Assembly: GCA_946187555.1 (NCBI GenBank)
Contig: CAMHQP010000010.1
Span: forward strand, 1-37,909
Source: an uncultured Bacteroidales bacterium
Lineage (GTDB): Bacteria > Bacteroidota > Bacteroidia > Bacteroidales > Paludibacteraceae
Reading direction: 5' to 3'
Length of the DNA: 37,909 bases
This document shows, in pieces, positions 23,477 through 33,500 of the stretch; position 1 is the stretch's first letter; every line of letters starts with the position of its first letter. A program made the position numbers and the translations under genes. The notes under the pieces were generated by a model. That model was not told the origin of the DNA and ran no database searches. It was given only the letters and a program-made list of their open reading frames with translations.

Positions 23477-26104
23477 TTACAATGTTTTAGCAACTTCGAT
23501 TTCTTCGAATGCCTCGAGGATATCGCCCTCTTTGAGGTCGTCATAAGCCTTGAGACTCAGACCGCACTCGGTGTTAACACCGGCCTCTTTTATATCGTCT
23601 TTGACGTGCTTGAGGGATGCGAGTTCAGCTGTCTTGATCACAATACCGTCACGGATGACGCGTACCTTGTTACCGCGTTTGATCTTACCCTCACGCACAA
23701 TACAACCGGCGATTGTACCCACTTTCGAGATGTGGAAGGTCTGCAGTACCTCGAGCGTAGCCGTTACTTCTTCCTTCACCTCCGGAGCCAACATACCTTC
23801 CATGGCTGCCTTGACCTCGTTGATAGCATCGTAAATGATGGAATAGATGCGGATATCTACTTCCTCGGTCTCTGCCATCTTGCGCGCCGTACCGGTAGGA
23901 CGTACGTTGAAGCCTACGATGATCGCATCGGAAGCCGCAGCGAGCATGACGTCGCTATCGGAGATAGCACCGACTGCACCGTGGATAACGTTCACTTGGA
24001 TATTCTCCGTCGAGAGCTTGATGAGCGAGTCCTTGATAGCCTCGACAGAACCGTCCACATCGGCCTTGACGATGATATTGAGTTCCTTGAAGTCACCGAT
24101 AGCCAGACGACGACCGATCTCTTCGAGACCCACGTGTTTCTTCGTACGGATGGATTGCTCACGTTGCAGTTGCTCACGTTTGTTCGCGATCTCACGTGCT
24201 TCCTGTTCGGTCGGCAGTACATTGAACTCGTCACCGGCCTGCGGCGCACCGTTCAGACCCAAGATCGAACAGGGCTCGCCCGGATGTACCTCGTTGATCT
24301 TCTGTCCACGCTCGTTGAACATCGCTTTGATACGTCCGTGGAACGTACCAGCGAGGACTATATCGCCCATGTGAAGCGTTCCGTCTTGAACGAGCAGCGT
24401 AGCTACATAGCCACGACCCTTGTCGAGCGAAGACTCGATGACCGAACCTTTCGCACGACGTTTGGGGTTAGCCTTGAGGTCGAGTAACTCAGCCTCCAAG
24501 AGCACTTTCTCCAATAGTTCATAGACACCTGTACCTTTCTTCGCGGAGATCTCCTGGCACTGGTATTTACCACCCCAATCCTCTACGAGGATGTTCATGT
24601 TGGATAGTTGCTCACGGATCTTATCGGGGTTAGCGCCCGGCTTATCTACCTTGTTGATCGCGAAGACCATCGGTACACCGGCTGCTTGGGCGTGGTTGAT
24701 CGCCTCGATCGTCTGCGGCATGACCGCATCGTCGGCAGCGATGATGATAATCGCTATATCCGTTACTTTCGCACCGCGCGCACGCATGGCGGTGAAGGCC
24801 GCGTGACCCGGGGTATCCAAGAAGGTGATATGTTGCCCGTTCTTGAGCTTGACGTTATACGCACCGATATGCTGGGTGATACCACCGGCCTCACCGGCTA
24901 TCACGTTCGCGTTACGGATGTGATCCAAGAGCGATGTCTTACCGTGGTCAACGTGACCCATGACGGTGATGATCGGGCAGCGCGGCTCGATATCTTCCTC
25001 GTTGATCACCTCGTCGGCATTGATCTCATCTGCCACGTGAGCAGATACATACTCGGTCGTGAAACCGAACTCTTCGGCTACGAGGTTGATGGTCTCGGCA
25101 TCGAGGCGCTGGTTGATAGACACGAACAAACCGAGGCTCATACAGGTACCGATGATCTTATTTACGGGCACGTTCATCATCACGGCGAGGTCGTTCGCGG
25201 TCACGAACTCCGTCAGTTTGAGCACTTTGGATTGCTCCTGTGCCTCCATGATCTCGAGTTCATGCTTCTCGCGTTCCTGCTCACGACGCTCGCGTTTGTA
25301 CTTGGAGGTGTTCGATTTATTCTGCTTCTGCTGGAGGCGGCTGAGCGTCTCCTTCAGAGCTTTATCCACCTCTTCCTGCGTAGCCTCGCGGGGTTTAGAA
25401 CTCTTGTTCTTCTTGCTAACCTGATTGCGCTTGTCGTTCGGATCGACCTTTGCCGCATTCGCTTTGATACGCTCGCGTTTGCGTTTCTCAGCCGCAGCCT
25501 GTTGCTGTGCCTGCTGAGCCGCTTGACGCTCCTCGCGCTCTTTGCGTTTCTGCTCTTTGGTCTTCTTCGCCGGACGAGTGGACGTATCGATCGAATCGAG
25601 GTCGATCTTACCCAGCACTTTCGGAGCGTTTTTCAGTTCGGCTTTACCGAGCGTGAAGATCTCTTGCTTCGGTTTGGCTGGTGCGGGTTCTTCGGCCGGA
25701 GCAGGAGCTTCTTCTTTCTTTGCTGCTTCTTCTGCTGCTTTCTTGGCCTCTGCAGCCGCTTTGGCCTCCTCGGCAGCCTTCCGTTCAGCCTCACGTTTGG
25801 CAGCTTCAGCAGCCGCTTTTCTGGCTGCCTCTTCTTCTGCTGCACGACGCGCCGCCTCTTCGGCAGCAGCCTTCGCCGCTTTCTCCGCTTCATCACGAGC
25901 CGCACGCTCTGCTGCTTGACGGTCGGCTTCTATCTTAGTTGCCAAGTCCTTGCTGAACTCTTTGGCTAAACGCAGATACAGATCATCGTCGATACGTACG
26001 TTAGGATCCGACTCGATCGTAATACCGTTCTTCTCGCACCACGCGGTGAGAGTAGCCATGCCGATATTCAGTTCTTTACATGCTTTAATTAGTTTAATAG
26101 CCAT
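23477..26104 (-). CDS. infB: Translation initiation factor IF-2
   Basis: 875 residues. The N-terminal IF2 domain begins [23 protein letters not shown] long Ala/Glu/Lys-rich coiled segment follows (about 60-150). The GTPase has G1 GHVDHGKT (383-390), G3 DTPGH and G4 NKVD, and the C-terminal beta-barrel and IF2 domains end IEVAKTL. It places fMet-tRNA on the 30S subunit in the cytoplasm. It lies downstream of nusA with a gap of 45 bp and upstream of the lipoprotein gene. Codon usage and length are normal. Confidence 0.98.
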   Translation of the reverse strand: MAIKLIKACKELNIGMATLTAWCEKNGITIESDPNVRIDDDLYLRLAKEFSKDLATKIEADRQAAERAARDEAEKAAKAAAEEAARRAAEEEAARKAAAEAAKREAERKAAEEAKAAAEAKKAAEEAAKKEEAPAPAEEPAPAKPKQEIFTLGKAELKNAPKVLGKIDLDSIDTSTRPAKKTKEQKRKEREERQAAQQAQQQAAAEKRKRERIKANAAKVDPNDKRNQVSKKNKSSKPREATQEEVDKALKETLSRLQQKQNKSNTSKYKRERREQEREKHELEIMEAQEQSKVLKLTEFVTANDLAVMMNVPVNKIIGTCMSLGLFVSINQRLDAETINLVAEEFGFTTEYVSAHVADEINADEVINEEDIEPRCPIITVMGHVDHGKTSLLDHIRNANVIAGEAGGITQHIGAYNVKLKNGQHITFLDTPGHAAFTAMRARGAKVTDIAIIIIAADDAVMPQTIEAINHAQAAGVPMVFAINKVDKPGANPDKIREQLSNMNILVEDWGGKYQCQEISAKKGTGVYELLEKVLLEAELLDLKANPKRRAKGSVIESSLDKGRGYVATLLVQDGTLHMGDIVLAGTFHGRIKAMFNERGQKINEVHPGEPCSILGLNGAPQAGDEFNVLPTEQEAREIANKREQLQREQSIRTKKHVGLEEIGRRLAIGDFKELNIIVKADVDGSVEAIKDSLIKLSTENIQVNVIHGAVGAISDSDVMLAAASDAIIVGFNVRPTGTARKMAETEEVDIRIYSIIYDAINEVKAAMEGMLAPEVKEEVTATLEVLQTFHISKVGTIAGCIVREGKIKRGNKVRVIRDGIVIKTAELASLKHVKDDIKEAGVNTECGLSLKAYDDLKEGDILEAFEEIEVAKTL

Positions 26105-26149
26105 ATACCCTCGGCGTTGTTTAGACTCGCGCCGCGCGAGGGGATAAGG

Positions 26150-27409
26150 TTAATCGTTTTCAAATTCCGCAGCGAGGATACGGAGTACCTCGTCAACGGT
26201 CTCCTCCTCGAGGTCAGTGCGACGAAGCAGGTCTTCTTTGCTCGTACTCAATACCTCTTTGGCGGTATCCAGACCGATCGCCTTGAAGGCATCGATTACC
26301 CACTGATCGATCTCGTCGTTGAACTCATCCAAGTAGATATCGTCCAGATCGTCCTCGTCAATCTCGCGGTAAACATCGATCTCGTAGCCGGTGAGCATGG
26401 AAGCCAACTTCACATTATATCCACCCTTACCGATAGCGAGGCTTACCTCGTCCGGTTGCAGATATACTTTTGCTTTCTTGTTCTCTTCGTCGATCTCCAT
26501 CGAGCTGATCTTAGCCGGAGCCAAGGCACGCTGGATATAGAGGTTGATGTTCGAGGTGTAGTTGATGACGTCGATGTTCTCGTTGCGCAACTCGCGCACG
26601 ATGCCGTGGATACGGGCACCCTTGACACCCACACAAGCACCTACCGGATCAATACGGTCGTCGAACGTCTCAACGGCTACCTTTGCACGCTCACCCGGAA
26701 TACGGGCGATGTTCTTGATAGCGATGAGGCCTTCCTTCACCTCGGGAACCTCCTGCTCGAACAGGCGTTGCAAGAACAGCGGAGCGGTACGAGAGAGGAT
26801 GATCTTGGGGTTCATGTTCTTGTTATCCACCTGAACGACCACGGCACGAACCATCTCACCTTTGCGGTAGAAGTCCGTCGGGATCTGGTTCTGCTTCGGC
26901 AGGTAGAGCTCGTTGCCCTCTTCGTCGAGCAGCAACATCTCTTTCTTCCATACCTGATAGAGCTCGCCGGTCACTACCTGACCTATCATCTCTTTGTACT
27001 TCTGATAAAGCACCTCTTTCTGGAGCTCGAGGATCTTCGATGCCAAGGTCTGACGAAGGTTGAGGATCATTCGGCGACCGAAAGAAGCCAACTCTACTTT
27101 ATCCGTAACCTCTTCGCCTACCTCTGCCTCATCGTCCAGTTTCAACGCGTCGCTGAGGGCGATCTGGGTATCGGGATTAGCCACATCGTCGTCCTCCATC
27201 ACGAGGCGGTTACGATAGATCTCGAGGTCACCCTTGTCCGGGTTCACAATGACGGTGTAGTCCGCTGAAGGACCGTACATCTTAGCGATCACGCTCTTGA
27301 ACGACTCCTCCAGCACGGTGATCAGCGTCTGTTTGTCGATACGTTTGAAGTCTTTAAACTCCGAAAAAATGTCAATCAGATTGATTGCGTCTTGGTTTTT
27401 TGTTGCCAT
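26150..27409 (-). CDS. nusA: Transcription termination/antitermination factor NusA
   Basis: 419 residues, typical of Bacteroidota NusA. The N-terminal RNA polymerase-binding domain (about 1-130, IDIFSEFKDFKRIDKQTLI) is followed by an S1-type region (about 132-200) and KH domains (PVGACVGVKGARIHGIVREL; EVSLAIGKGGYNVKLASMLTG). The acidic C-terminus has a helix-hairpin-like end (LLRRTDLEEETVDEVLRIL). It binds RNA polymerase and nascent RNA. It follows rimP with 7 bp between, in the conserved order rimP-nusA-infB. Confidence 0.98.
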   Translation of the reverse strand: MATKNQDAINLIDIFSEFKDFKRIDKQTLITVLEESFKSVIAKMYGPSADYTVIVNPDKGDLEIYRNRLVMEDDDVANPDTQIALSDALKLDDEAEVGEEVTDKVELASFGRRMILNLRQTLASKILELQKEVLYQKYKEMIGQVVTGELYQVWKKEMLLLDEEGNELYLPKQNQIPTDFYRKGEMVRAVVVQVDNKNMNPKIILSRTAPLFLQRLFEQEVPEVKEGLIAIKNIARIPGERAKVAVETFDDRIDPVGACVGVKGARIHGIVRELRNENIDVINYTSNINLYIQRALAPAKISSMEIDEENKKAKVYLQPDEVSLAIGKGGYNVKLASMLTGYEIDVYREIDEDDLDDIYLDEFNDEIDQWVIDAFKAIGLDTAKEVLSTSKEDLLRRTDLEEETVDEVLRILAAEFEND

Positions 27410-27416
27410 TTGTATA

Positions 27417-27878
27417 TTAGAATTTTAAATCATATTTCACATATTTCGGCTCGTCATAACGCCAGGTGTGCGTAACGATCTGGGGCTGCTTGCGCTTCTT
27501 GCCTTCGACCTCCACTTTCTCCTCGATATCGACAGAGAAGGTCTCTTCATCTACCGAAACAAGTTGTCCGCGCATTTTCTTGCCTTCGATAAGAATCTCA
27601 ACATCGTGCCCGAGGTTCTTCTCATACTGCATCTTGGTCTTGAACGGATCCGTCAGGCTGACAGATCCCACTTCGAGCGAGTAGTCCGGTTCAACGGCAT
27701 CGAGTTTCTCCACCAGATAATGATTCAACTCCGCGCAGAAATCCACATCAACACCGGCGAGGCGATCCACCTCCACAAGGATGTCATTGCCCGCTGAAAC
27801 AGTCAGCGTGATCAGTTCATACTCGGTACCGTTCAGGTACTCTTCAATCCAGTTTTGCAGTTGCTTTTTGTCCAACAT
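27417..27878 (-). CDS. rimP: Ribosome maturation factor RimP
   Basis: 153 residues from the ATG at 27878 (MLDKKQLQNWIEEYL). An upstream in-frame TTG-type extension from 27899 is rejected because it runs into the leader hairpin. It has the RimP N-terminal alpha/beta domain (ILVEVDRLAGVDVDFCAELNHYLVEKLD) and GSVSLTDPFKTKMQYEKNLGHDVEI, close to the family motif SPGLDRPL in position but diverged, then the C-terminal SH3-like domain. It assists 30S maturation. First gene of the operon, preceded by a promoter and a leader stem-loop. Confidence 0.93.
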   Translation of the reverse strand: MLDKKQLQNWIEEYLNGTEYELITLTVSAGNDILVEVDRLAGVDVDFCAELNHYLVEKLDAVEPDYSLEVGSVSLTDPFKTKMQYEKNLGHDVEILIEGKKMRGQLVSVDEETFSVDIEEKVEVEGKKRKQPQIVTHTWRYDEPKYVKYDLKF

Positions 27879-27900
27879 ATAGGTCGCTATTTTATACAAG

Positions 27901-27926
27901 TGAGGGAACCTTTCGGGGTCCCCTCA
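27901..27926 (-). promoter_or_regulatory. Stem-loop in the rimP-nusA-infB leader
   Basis: On the RNA (minus strand) TGAGGGGACC (complement of 27917-27926) pairs with GGTTCCCTCA (complement of 27901-27910). This gives 10 pairs including one G-U, with a six-base loop. It begins about 8 nt after the predicted transcript start. No T-run follows, so it is not an ordinary terminator. It may stabilise the transcript or bind a regulator. Confidence 0.7.
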
Positions 27927-27940
27927 TTCAATTCACGCTG

Positions 27941-27971
27941 CAAAATTACTACAAAATTTGCATATATGCAA
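27941..27971 (-). promoter_or_regulatory. Promoter of rimP-nusA-infB with palindromic -33 element
   Basis: On the minus strand a TTG (complement of 27969-27971), 20 bp, and TAATTTTG (complement of 27941-27948). The -33 region is the perfect 14-bp palindrome TTGCATATATGCAA (27958-27971). It is almost identical over about 39 bp to the promoter at 30024-30054. Confidence 0.8.
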
Positions 27972-27995
27972 GTTTTCTGGCTATTTTTTTGCGTT

Positions 27996-29996
27996 TTAGC
28001 GTATTTTTGTTCCTTTTGCGTCAAAAATCTGTGCTCCTCGACGAATCAACAGTTGTCCGTCACGAATGAACTTCCCATCCTCCGACGGCATCTCTATCTC
28101 ATCGAGACCGGTATAAAGTTCTTGGTTGACCACCCATAATTGAAGCACGTCATGATTCAACATCACGATCGCGTCCATCGTGGTCGGAACGCCTTGAATG
28201 ATACCACCGCTGATCGTGAACGCGTCCACTACCGGCAACGAGTTATCGCCCGTTAATGCGCCATTGATGACCGTCACATCTTGCAGTCTTACGAAGCGGC
28301 ACACATCGGCCGAATCGAGTGGTAAGACATCTTCTTCCGGTGCGGTTGTTCCGCCTGTCCGAACGTCCCACTGCGCCGTAGGCGCGAGTTCCGGAACACC
28401 ATAATAATTGCTATACCTACCGCACACATTTTTCAGCACATCGCCGTTTTTCAGTCCTGCTCCATAACGCTTGCCTGTAGCGCCATTACCACCATCCCAG
28501 ATGAGCATCGAACCTGATGCGTCGCGAATGAAGATGTACATGTCGTATTTCTTGGTCACCTCCACATCGTTCAGATAAACGAGTGAGTAGTCTTCTTGCG
28601 TCACGGCCTCGGCTATACTCAGCTGACGTACTACATTCACCATCACCGGCACTTCGGCACGCACCGTGTCACTCGTCAACAGCAATGTGTCGATGTAATG
28701 GCCAGCGAAATTAGCGTGATACGTAACGGTCAACGGCCCTCCGTCGCGATCAATAACCGTGTCGCTGACAGCAAAAATATCGCCGCGCAACAGGCTCACC
28801 TGAATGTCCTCGGTAAGCTTGTTGGCATTGACTGTAATCGTCTTGCCGCCTCCGACGGATTTATTGCCGGCCAACACGCCTATCCCGAGGTTCACCAAAG
28901 GTGCCACAATAGCCGGTACATCACCGATGGCTTCCGTACGGCGGTAGATGCAAACGGGAGTCTGCGAGCCCTGCGAAGCATAGCAACCAAAGAGCGTCGG
29001 GTTGTTGGATGCGTTGTACTGCAGGTACTTGCCCAGACTGTTGCCGAGGTTCATGATCACGGCTTCGCCGTCCTGAGCAATCTGAATATCCCAATAGCCG
29101 TAGTTGCCATAGGTATTCGGGTCGGTCAGTTGCGTCCACAACGCCAGACGATTCTTGGTCTGACCACCGCTTGCTACCAGATACGCTTCCTCATAACGCA
29201 ACTCGTCCTGGATATAAAAACACGGCGCGTTGTTGAGGGTCGTCCGGCGCAGGGTATAGATGGCATTGTCATTAGCCGCCACAGTCGTTCGGTCAGCACT
29301 GTAATTACCGCGGATGGCATGGATATTATTGACCGATACACTCTCATCATAATAGCCCATGATATAGTTCACGGACGGGTTGTGTACGCCGATGATGATC
29401 TGGTCGGAATCTTGCAGCTGATTCACGTCTGTCACGAGTTGGTAAGTCACCGTATTGAAAGGTGTTGAACCACCCTCTTCGGCACGGATGGAGAGGCTGT
29501 TGATATTAATCGCATTCTCCGTACAATGCACCCAAAAACGAATCTGACCACTAAGCGGTGTTTGCAAACGCAATACACTGTCCCGCAGATAGACACCGCT
29601 GCCCGACACCACGGGTTTGGTGATGACCAGCGAGTCGTACGGGGCATCGCCGATCTGGTAGTAGAACACACCAGCCCCTTTGCTGGAGTTTAGACAGAAA
29701 TTAAGCGTCATCTGTCGTACGTTCGTGAAAGATATAACAGATGTCGCGCCGGCATCATTGGAATCGCCGGTCTTGACACTCACGCCCTGCGAATAACGTC
29801 GTCCTTGCGCGTCTGTACGACCTTCCATGTACTCATACCCCGCTTTGTTACATGTCCAACCATCCGCTACGCCGTCGCATGTCTCCGAACCCACTTTGCT
29901 CGCCCAACTCTTGGACGTGAACGTGTACGTCGTCACTCCCGCATAAACCCACGCAGTCACAAAAAGAATGAAAAATAATCCGATTTTTCGTTTCAT
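27996..29996 (-). CDS. Secreted multidomain protein with OB-like domain and conserved tail
   Basis: 666 residues from the ATG at 29996 (MKRKIGLFFILFVTAWVYAG, signal peptide). The longer frame from a TTG at 30026 is rejected because that codon is in the -7 box. Residues about 20-165 form a jelly-roll-like domain (TTYTFTSKSWASKVG; ATSVISFTNVRQMTLNFCLN). Residues 170-375 are a beta-rich repeat domain with GKYLQYNASNNPTLF, then an Ig-like domain. Residues about 470-600 look like an OB-fold (VYLNDVEVTKKYDMYIFIRDASGSMLIWDGG). The last 24 residues (FIRDGQLLIRRG to AKGTKIR) align with the tail of the gene at 12864. Likely surface or secreted; function unknown. Confidence 0.8.
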   Translation of the reverse strand: MKRKIGLFFILFVTAWVYAGVTTYTFTSKSWASKVGSETCDGVADGWTCNKAGYEYMEGRTDAQGRRYSQGVSVKTGDSNDAGATSVISFTNVRQMTLNFCLNSSKGAGVFYYQIGDAPYDSLVITKPVVSGSGVYLRDSVLRLQTPLSGQIRFWVHCTENAININSLSIRAEEGGSTPFNTVTYQLVTDVNQLQDSDQIIIGVHNPSVNYIMGYYDESVSVNNIHAIRGNYSADRTTVAANDNAIYTLRRTTLNNAPCFYIQDELRYEEAYLVASGGQTKNRLALWTQLTDPNTYGNYGYWDIQIAQDGEAVIMNLGNSLGKYLQYNASNNPTLFGCYASQGSQTPVCIYRRTEAIGDVPAIVAPLVNLGIGVLAGNKSVGGGKTITVNANKLTEDIQVSLLRGDIFAVSDTVIDRDGGPLTVTYHANFAGHYIDTLLLTSDTVRAEVPVMVNVVRQLSIAEAVTQEDYSLVYLNDVEVTKKYDMYIFIRDASGSMLIWDGGNGATGKRYGAGLKNGDVLKNVCGRYSNYYGVPELAPTAQWDVRTGGTTAPEEDVLPLDSADVCRFVRLQDVTVINGALTGDNSLPVVDAFTISGGIIQGVPTTMDAIVMLNHDVLQLWVVNQELYTGLDEIEMPSEDGKFIRDGQLLIRRGAQIFDAKGTKIR

Positions 29997-30023
29997 GGTA
30001 TTGTTATTTTCAAATTGCGACTG

Positions 30024-30054
30024 CAAAATTACTACAAAAATTGCATATATGCAA
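30024..30054 (-). promoter_or_regulatory. Promoter of the secreted multidomain gene, twin of the rimP promoter
   Basis: On the minus strand a TTG (complement of 30052-30054), 20 bp, and TAATTTTG (complement of 30024-30031). It contains the same 14-bp palindrome TTGCATATATGCAA (30041-30054). It lies about 28 bp upstream of the chosen ATG. Confidence 0.8.
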
Positions 30055-30060
30055 GTTTGG

Positions 30061-30476
30061 GGACATTTTTTTGCTCGAAAATACGCCGGAGAGGGGTTTG
30101 ATGGCGCGTTTGGATGGGTTGAAGACGGAAGTTGATGGGCTCAAAGGAGACGGGTTCGGCGGCAAAGACTGCAGCTTTTTGGGCGGCTTTTCAAATGCCG
30201 TGCTATGTGTCGTAAAGTATTGATATTATGTTAATTACAGCGTGTTAAAATTTAGTATGGTCTAGGAAAAGAAGGACGCTGGTACCAGGAGGGGTGTGTG
30301 CGGGTTGATTTCAAAATCCTAAACTCGGTGCAAAGATGCAAAAATATTTGGAATATGCAAATTTTGGGCGATGAGAAATGAAAGAAAAGCGAAAAAATTT
30401 ATTTGGCGTAAATTGTGCGAGTAACCAGGCTTTTCTACAAAAATTTCAAATAAATTTGACTTTTCGTATAAAATCC
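30061..30476. other. Gene-free stretch between divergent genes
   Basis: About 420 bp without a supportable gene. A 60-codon plus-strand frame (30041-30223) starts in the minus-strand promoter and has no family character. A promoter-like element on the minus strand lies at 30331-30360 with nothing coding downstream of it for 300 bp. It could hold a small RNA or gene remnant; I see no tRNA. Confidence 0.5.
30331..30360 (-). promoter_or_regulatory. Orphan promoter-like element
   Basis: On the minus strand a TTG (complement of 30358-30360), 19 bp, and CATCTTTG (complement of 30331-30338). The surrounding CCCAAAATTTGCATATTCC resembles the -33 regions of neighbouring promoters. The -7 box lacks the first T and the spacing is one short. 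Confidence 0.4.
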
Positions 30477-30507
30477 TTGTATATTCCAAATATTTGTAGT
30501 AATTTTG
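30477..30507 (+). promoter_or_regulatory. Bacteroidota-type promoter for mfd
   Basis: TTG (30477-30479), 20 bp, TAATTTTG (30500-30507). The predicted start near 30514 leaves a short leader before the GTG at 30538. The box overlaps the TTG at 30505 that would begin the longest open frame, so that start is excluded. Confidence 0.75.
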
Positions 30508-30537
30508 TACCCGATTTTAGTTTGCGTTAATGCGCGC

Positions 30538-33500
30538 GTGAGTATAGAGGACTTAAAAATACTATTCGGTGAACATCCGGAACTGGCAGCAGTTCGGAAG
30601 GAGCTGGCGCATAAGAACGCACACGTTTTATTGAGCGGTTTGCACGCGAGCGCGAGATCGTTGGCGCTCGCACATGTGAAGGCCCCAATAAAATTATTTG
30701 TGATCTTTGACAATGCAGAAGCAGCTCAATACATCTACGCGGATCTAAAGGCGCTGGGTACAGACGTACAATACTTCCCGTCCGCCCAACGCAGACGAAC
30801 GATTGACGAAGCGGCGCAGATACAACGGACGGAAACCTTGAGTGCATTATCAGGCAATAATGTCTCTATCGTGGTGACCTATCCCGAGGCGGTGGCAGAG
30901 CCGGTTCCGGCTAAAGACGACTTGGCGAAGCAAAGCATGACGCTGAAGGTAGGTGAGGACGTTCGGATCTCTGATTTGAGTGCGATGCTATCCGACTTAG
31001 GCTTTGAGCGCGTGGACTTTGTGTTCCAACCCGGGCAATATGCCGTGAGAGGATCAATTGTGGATATCTACAGTTACAGCCACGACAACCCCTACCGCTT
31101 CGATTTCTTCGGCGACGAGATCGACTCGATTCGCGAGTTCGATATCGAAGATCAGTTATCCAAATCTCGCGTTGAGAGCGCCGAGATTGTGGGGCAAGGG
31201 GTTACGGGTGACGGGCTACAGGTTACGGTTATCGATTATCTGACGGAAGATTTTGTGTGGGTTTCGAACGATTTTTCGATCGTACGATTTAAATTAGAAG
31301 GGTTACAGGTTACAGGTTACGGGTTACCGGAGCGCAAGACCATCGAGATTGCGGAGAAGAGTACTTTTGCGGAGCATGTGAAGGTGACGTTTGAGACAAC
31401 GCCGCAGCCGATCTTCCATAAGCAGTTCGACATCCTGACGGACGATCTCAAGAAGCATATCGAAGAGGGATACAAGGTATATATCTTGGCAGAACAGCAG
31501 AAGCAGTTGGATCGCTTGAAGGCGATTCTGGAAGCCCCCTCCGACTCCCCCATAGAGGGGGAGAGAAATGCAGTCTCTTTTATCCCGATCAACGCGACGT
31601 TGCATGAGGGATTTGTGGATAAGGGGTTGAAGATTTGCTGTTACACCGACCACCAGATCTTCGAGCGCTACCACCGCGTAACGATGGCGAGTGAGAACGC
31701 GCGAAGAGGAAAGGCGATTATCACGCTAAGAGAGATCAACCAGTTGCAGATCGGCGACTACGTGGTTCATAGCGATCACGGGATTGCTAAGTTCGGTGGG
31801 TTAGTGACAACGCCGGTGAACGGTAAGCCGCAGGAGATGATCAAGCTCAACTACCGCGACGGCGCGAATGTGTTCGTTAGTATTCACAACCTGCACCGCA
31901 TTAGCAAGTACAAAGGCCGTGAAGGCTCAGAACCGACGATTGCTCGTCTGGGTTCAGGCGCTTGGGAACGACTCAAAGAGCGAACCAAAGATAAGGTAAA
32001 GGACATCGCCCGCGATCTGATTCGGTTGTATGCGACCCGCAAACAACAGAAAGGTTTTGCCTACTCGCCCGACGGCTACATGCAGCATGAGTTGGAGGCG
32101 TCGTTCTTGTATGAGGACACCCCCGATCAGGCAAAGGCGACAGCGGATGTGAAGCGCGACCTGGAGAGTCCGATGCCGATGGATCGACTCGTGTGTGGTG
32201 ACGTAGGTTTCGGTAAAACCGAAGTAGCAATGCGCGCAGCGTTTAAGGTAGCGACGGACGGCAAACAAGTTGCCGTACTCGTGCCGACGACGGTCTTGGC
32301 GTTGCAACACTACAACACCTTCACCGAGCGAATGAAAAACCTGCCGGTACGAATCGAGTACCTGAGTCGCTTAAAGAGCGCGAAAGAGATCAAGGAGATC
32401 TTGGCAGATCTGGAAGCAGGCAAGATAGATATCCTGATCGGCACGCATAAGTTGATCGGTAAGAGCGTCAAATGGCACGATCTCGGACTGCTGATCATCG
32501 ACGAGGAACAGAAATTCGGTGTGGCAGCCAAGGAGAAGTTGAAGAGTCTGCGGGCGAACGTCGATGTACTGACGTTGACGGCAACGCCTATACCGAGAAC
32601 ACTTCAGTTCTCGCTCTTGGGTGCAAGAGACTTGAGCATCATGACAACCCCGCCGCCGAACAGGTATCCGGTGCAGACAGAGTTGATCACCGTCGATGAC
32701 GAGGACATCATCAAAGAAGCCATCGAGCTCGAGATGGCGCGCAACGGACAGATCTTCATCGTTAACAACCGCATTGAGATGTTGCCGCGTATCGAGCATA
32801 AGATACAGAAACTCTGCCCGGAGGCGCGTATCATCACGGCGCACGGACAACTGCCGCCCGGAGAGATGGAAGAGCGTTTGGAGGCATTTATCAACTACGA
32901 CTACGATATTTTGTTGTCCACAACGATCATCGAGTCGGGTGTCGATATACCGAACGTGAACACGATCCTTATCTTCAGCGCGAACAAGTACGGCCTGGCG
33001 GACTTGCACCAGTTGCGCGGACGCGTGGGACGAAGCAATAGAAAAGCCTACTGCTACCTCATCGCACCGGAGAAAGAGTTGTTGACCGAAGATGCAAGAA
33101 GACGATTGGAGGCATTGAGCACGTTTGCCGAACTTGGCGCAGGCTTCAACCTTGCGATGCAGGATCTGGATATCCGCGGCGCAGGAAACATGTTAGGTTC
33201 CGAACAATCGGGTTTCATTGCCGACTTGGGCTACGAGACGTATCAGCGGATATTGAACGAGGCGGTGGAGGAGCTGAAGGAAGAAATGAGTTTAGGGGAC
33301 GCTTCGCTACAGGACGGCTCTGCGAGCCTACAGGACGCTAACGCTACAGGACACCTGTGGTGTCAGGATGCGCAGTTGGAGACGGATATCGCAGTATGTT
33401 TCCCGACGGATTATATCGAGAACATATCGGAGCGTATCACGTTATACCGCGAGTTGGACGGTATCCGCAGCGAGGAGCAGTTATTGGACTTCCGCAAGAA

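Noticed and set aside
24608..25969. 453-codon plus-strand frame opposite infB
   Set aside because: Shadow of infB; the Leu/Phe-rich part is the complement of the Ala/Glu/Lys-rich IF-2 segment.
26117..27268. 383-codon plus-strand frame opposite nusA
   Set aside because: Shadow of nusA with no start signal and no recognisable domain.
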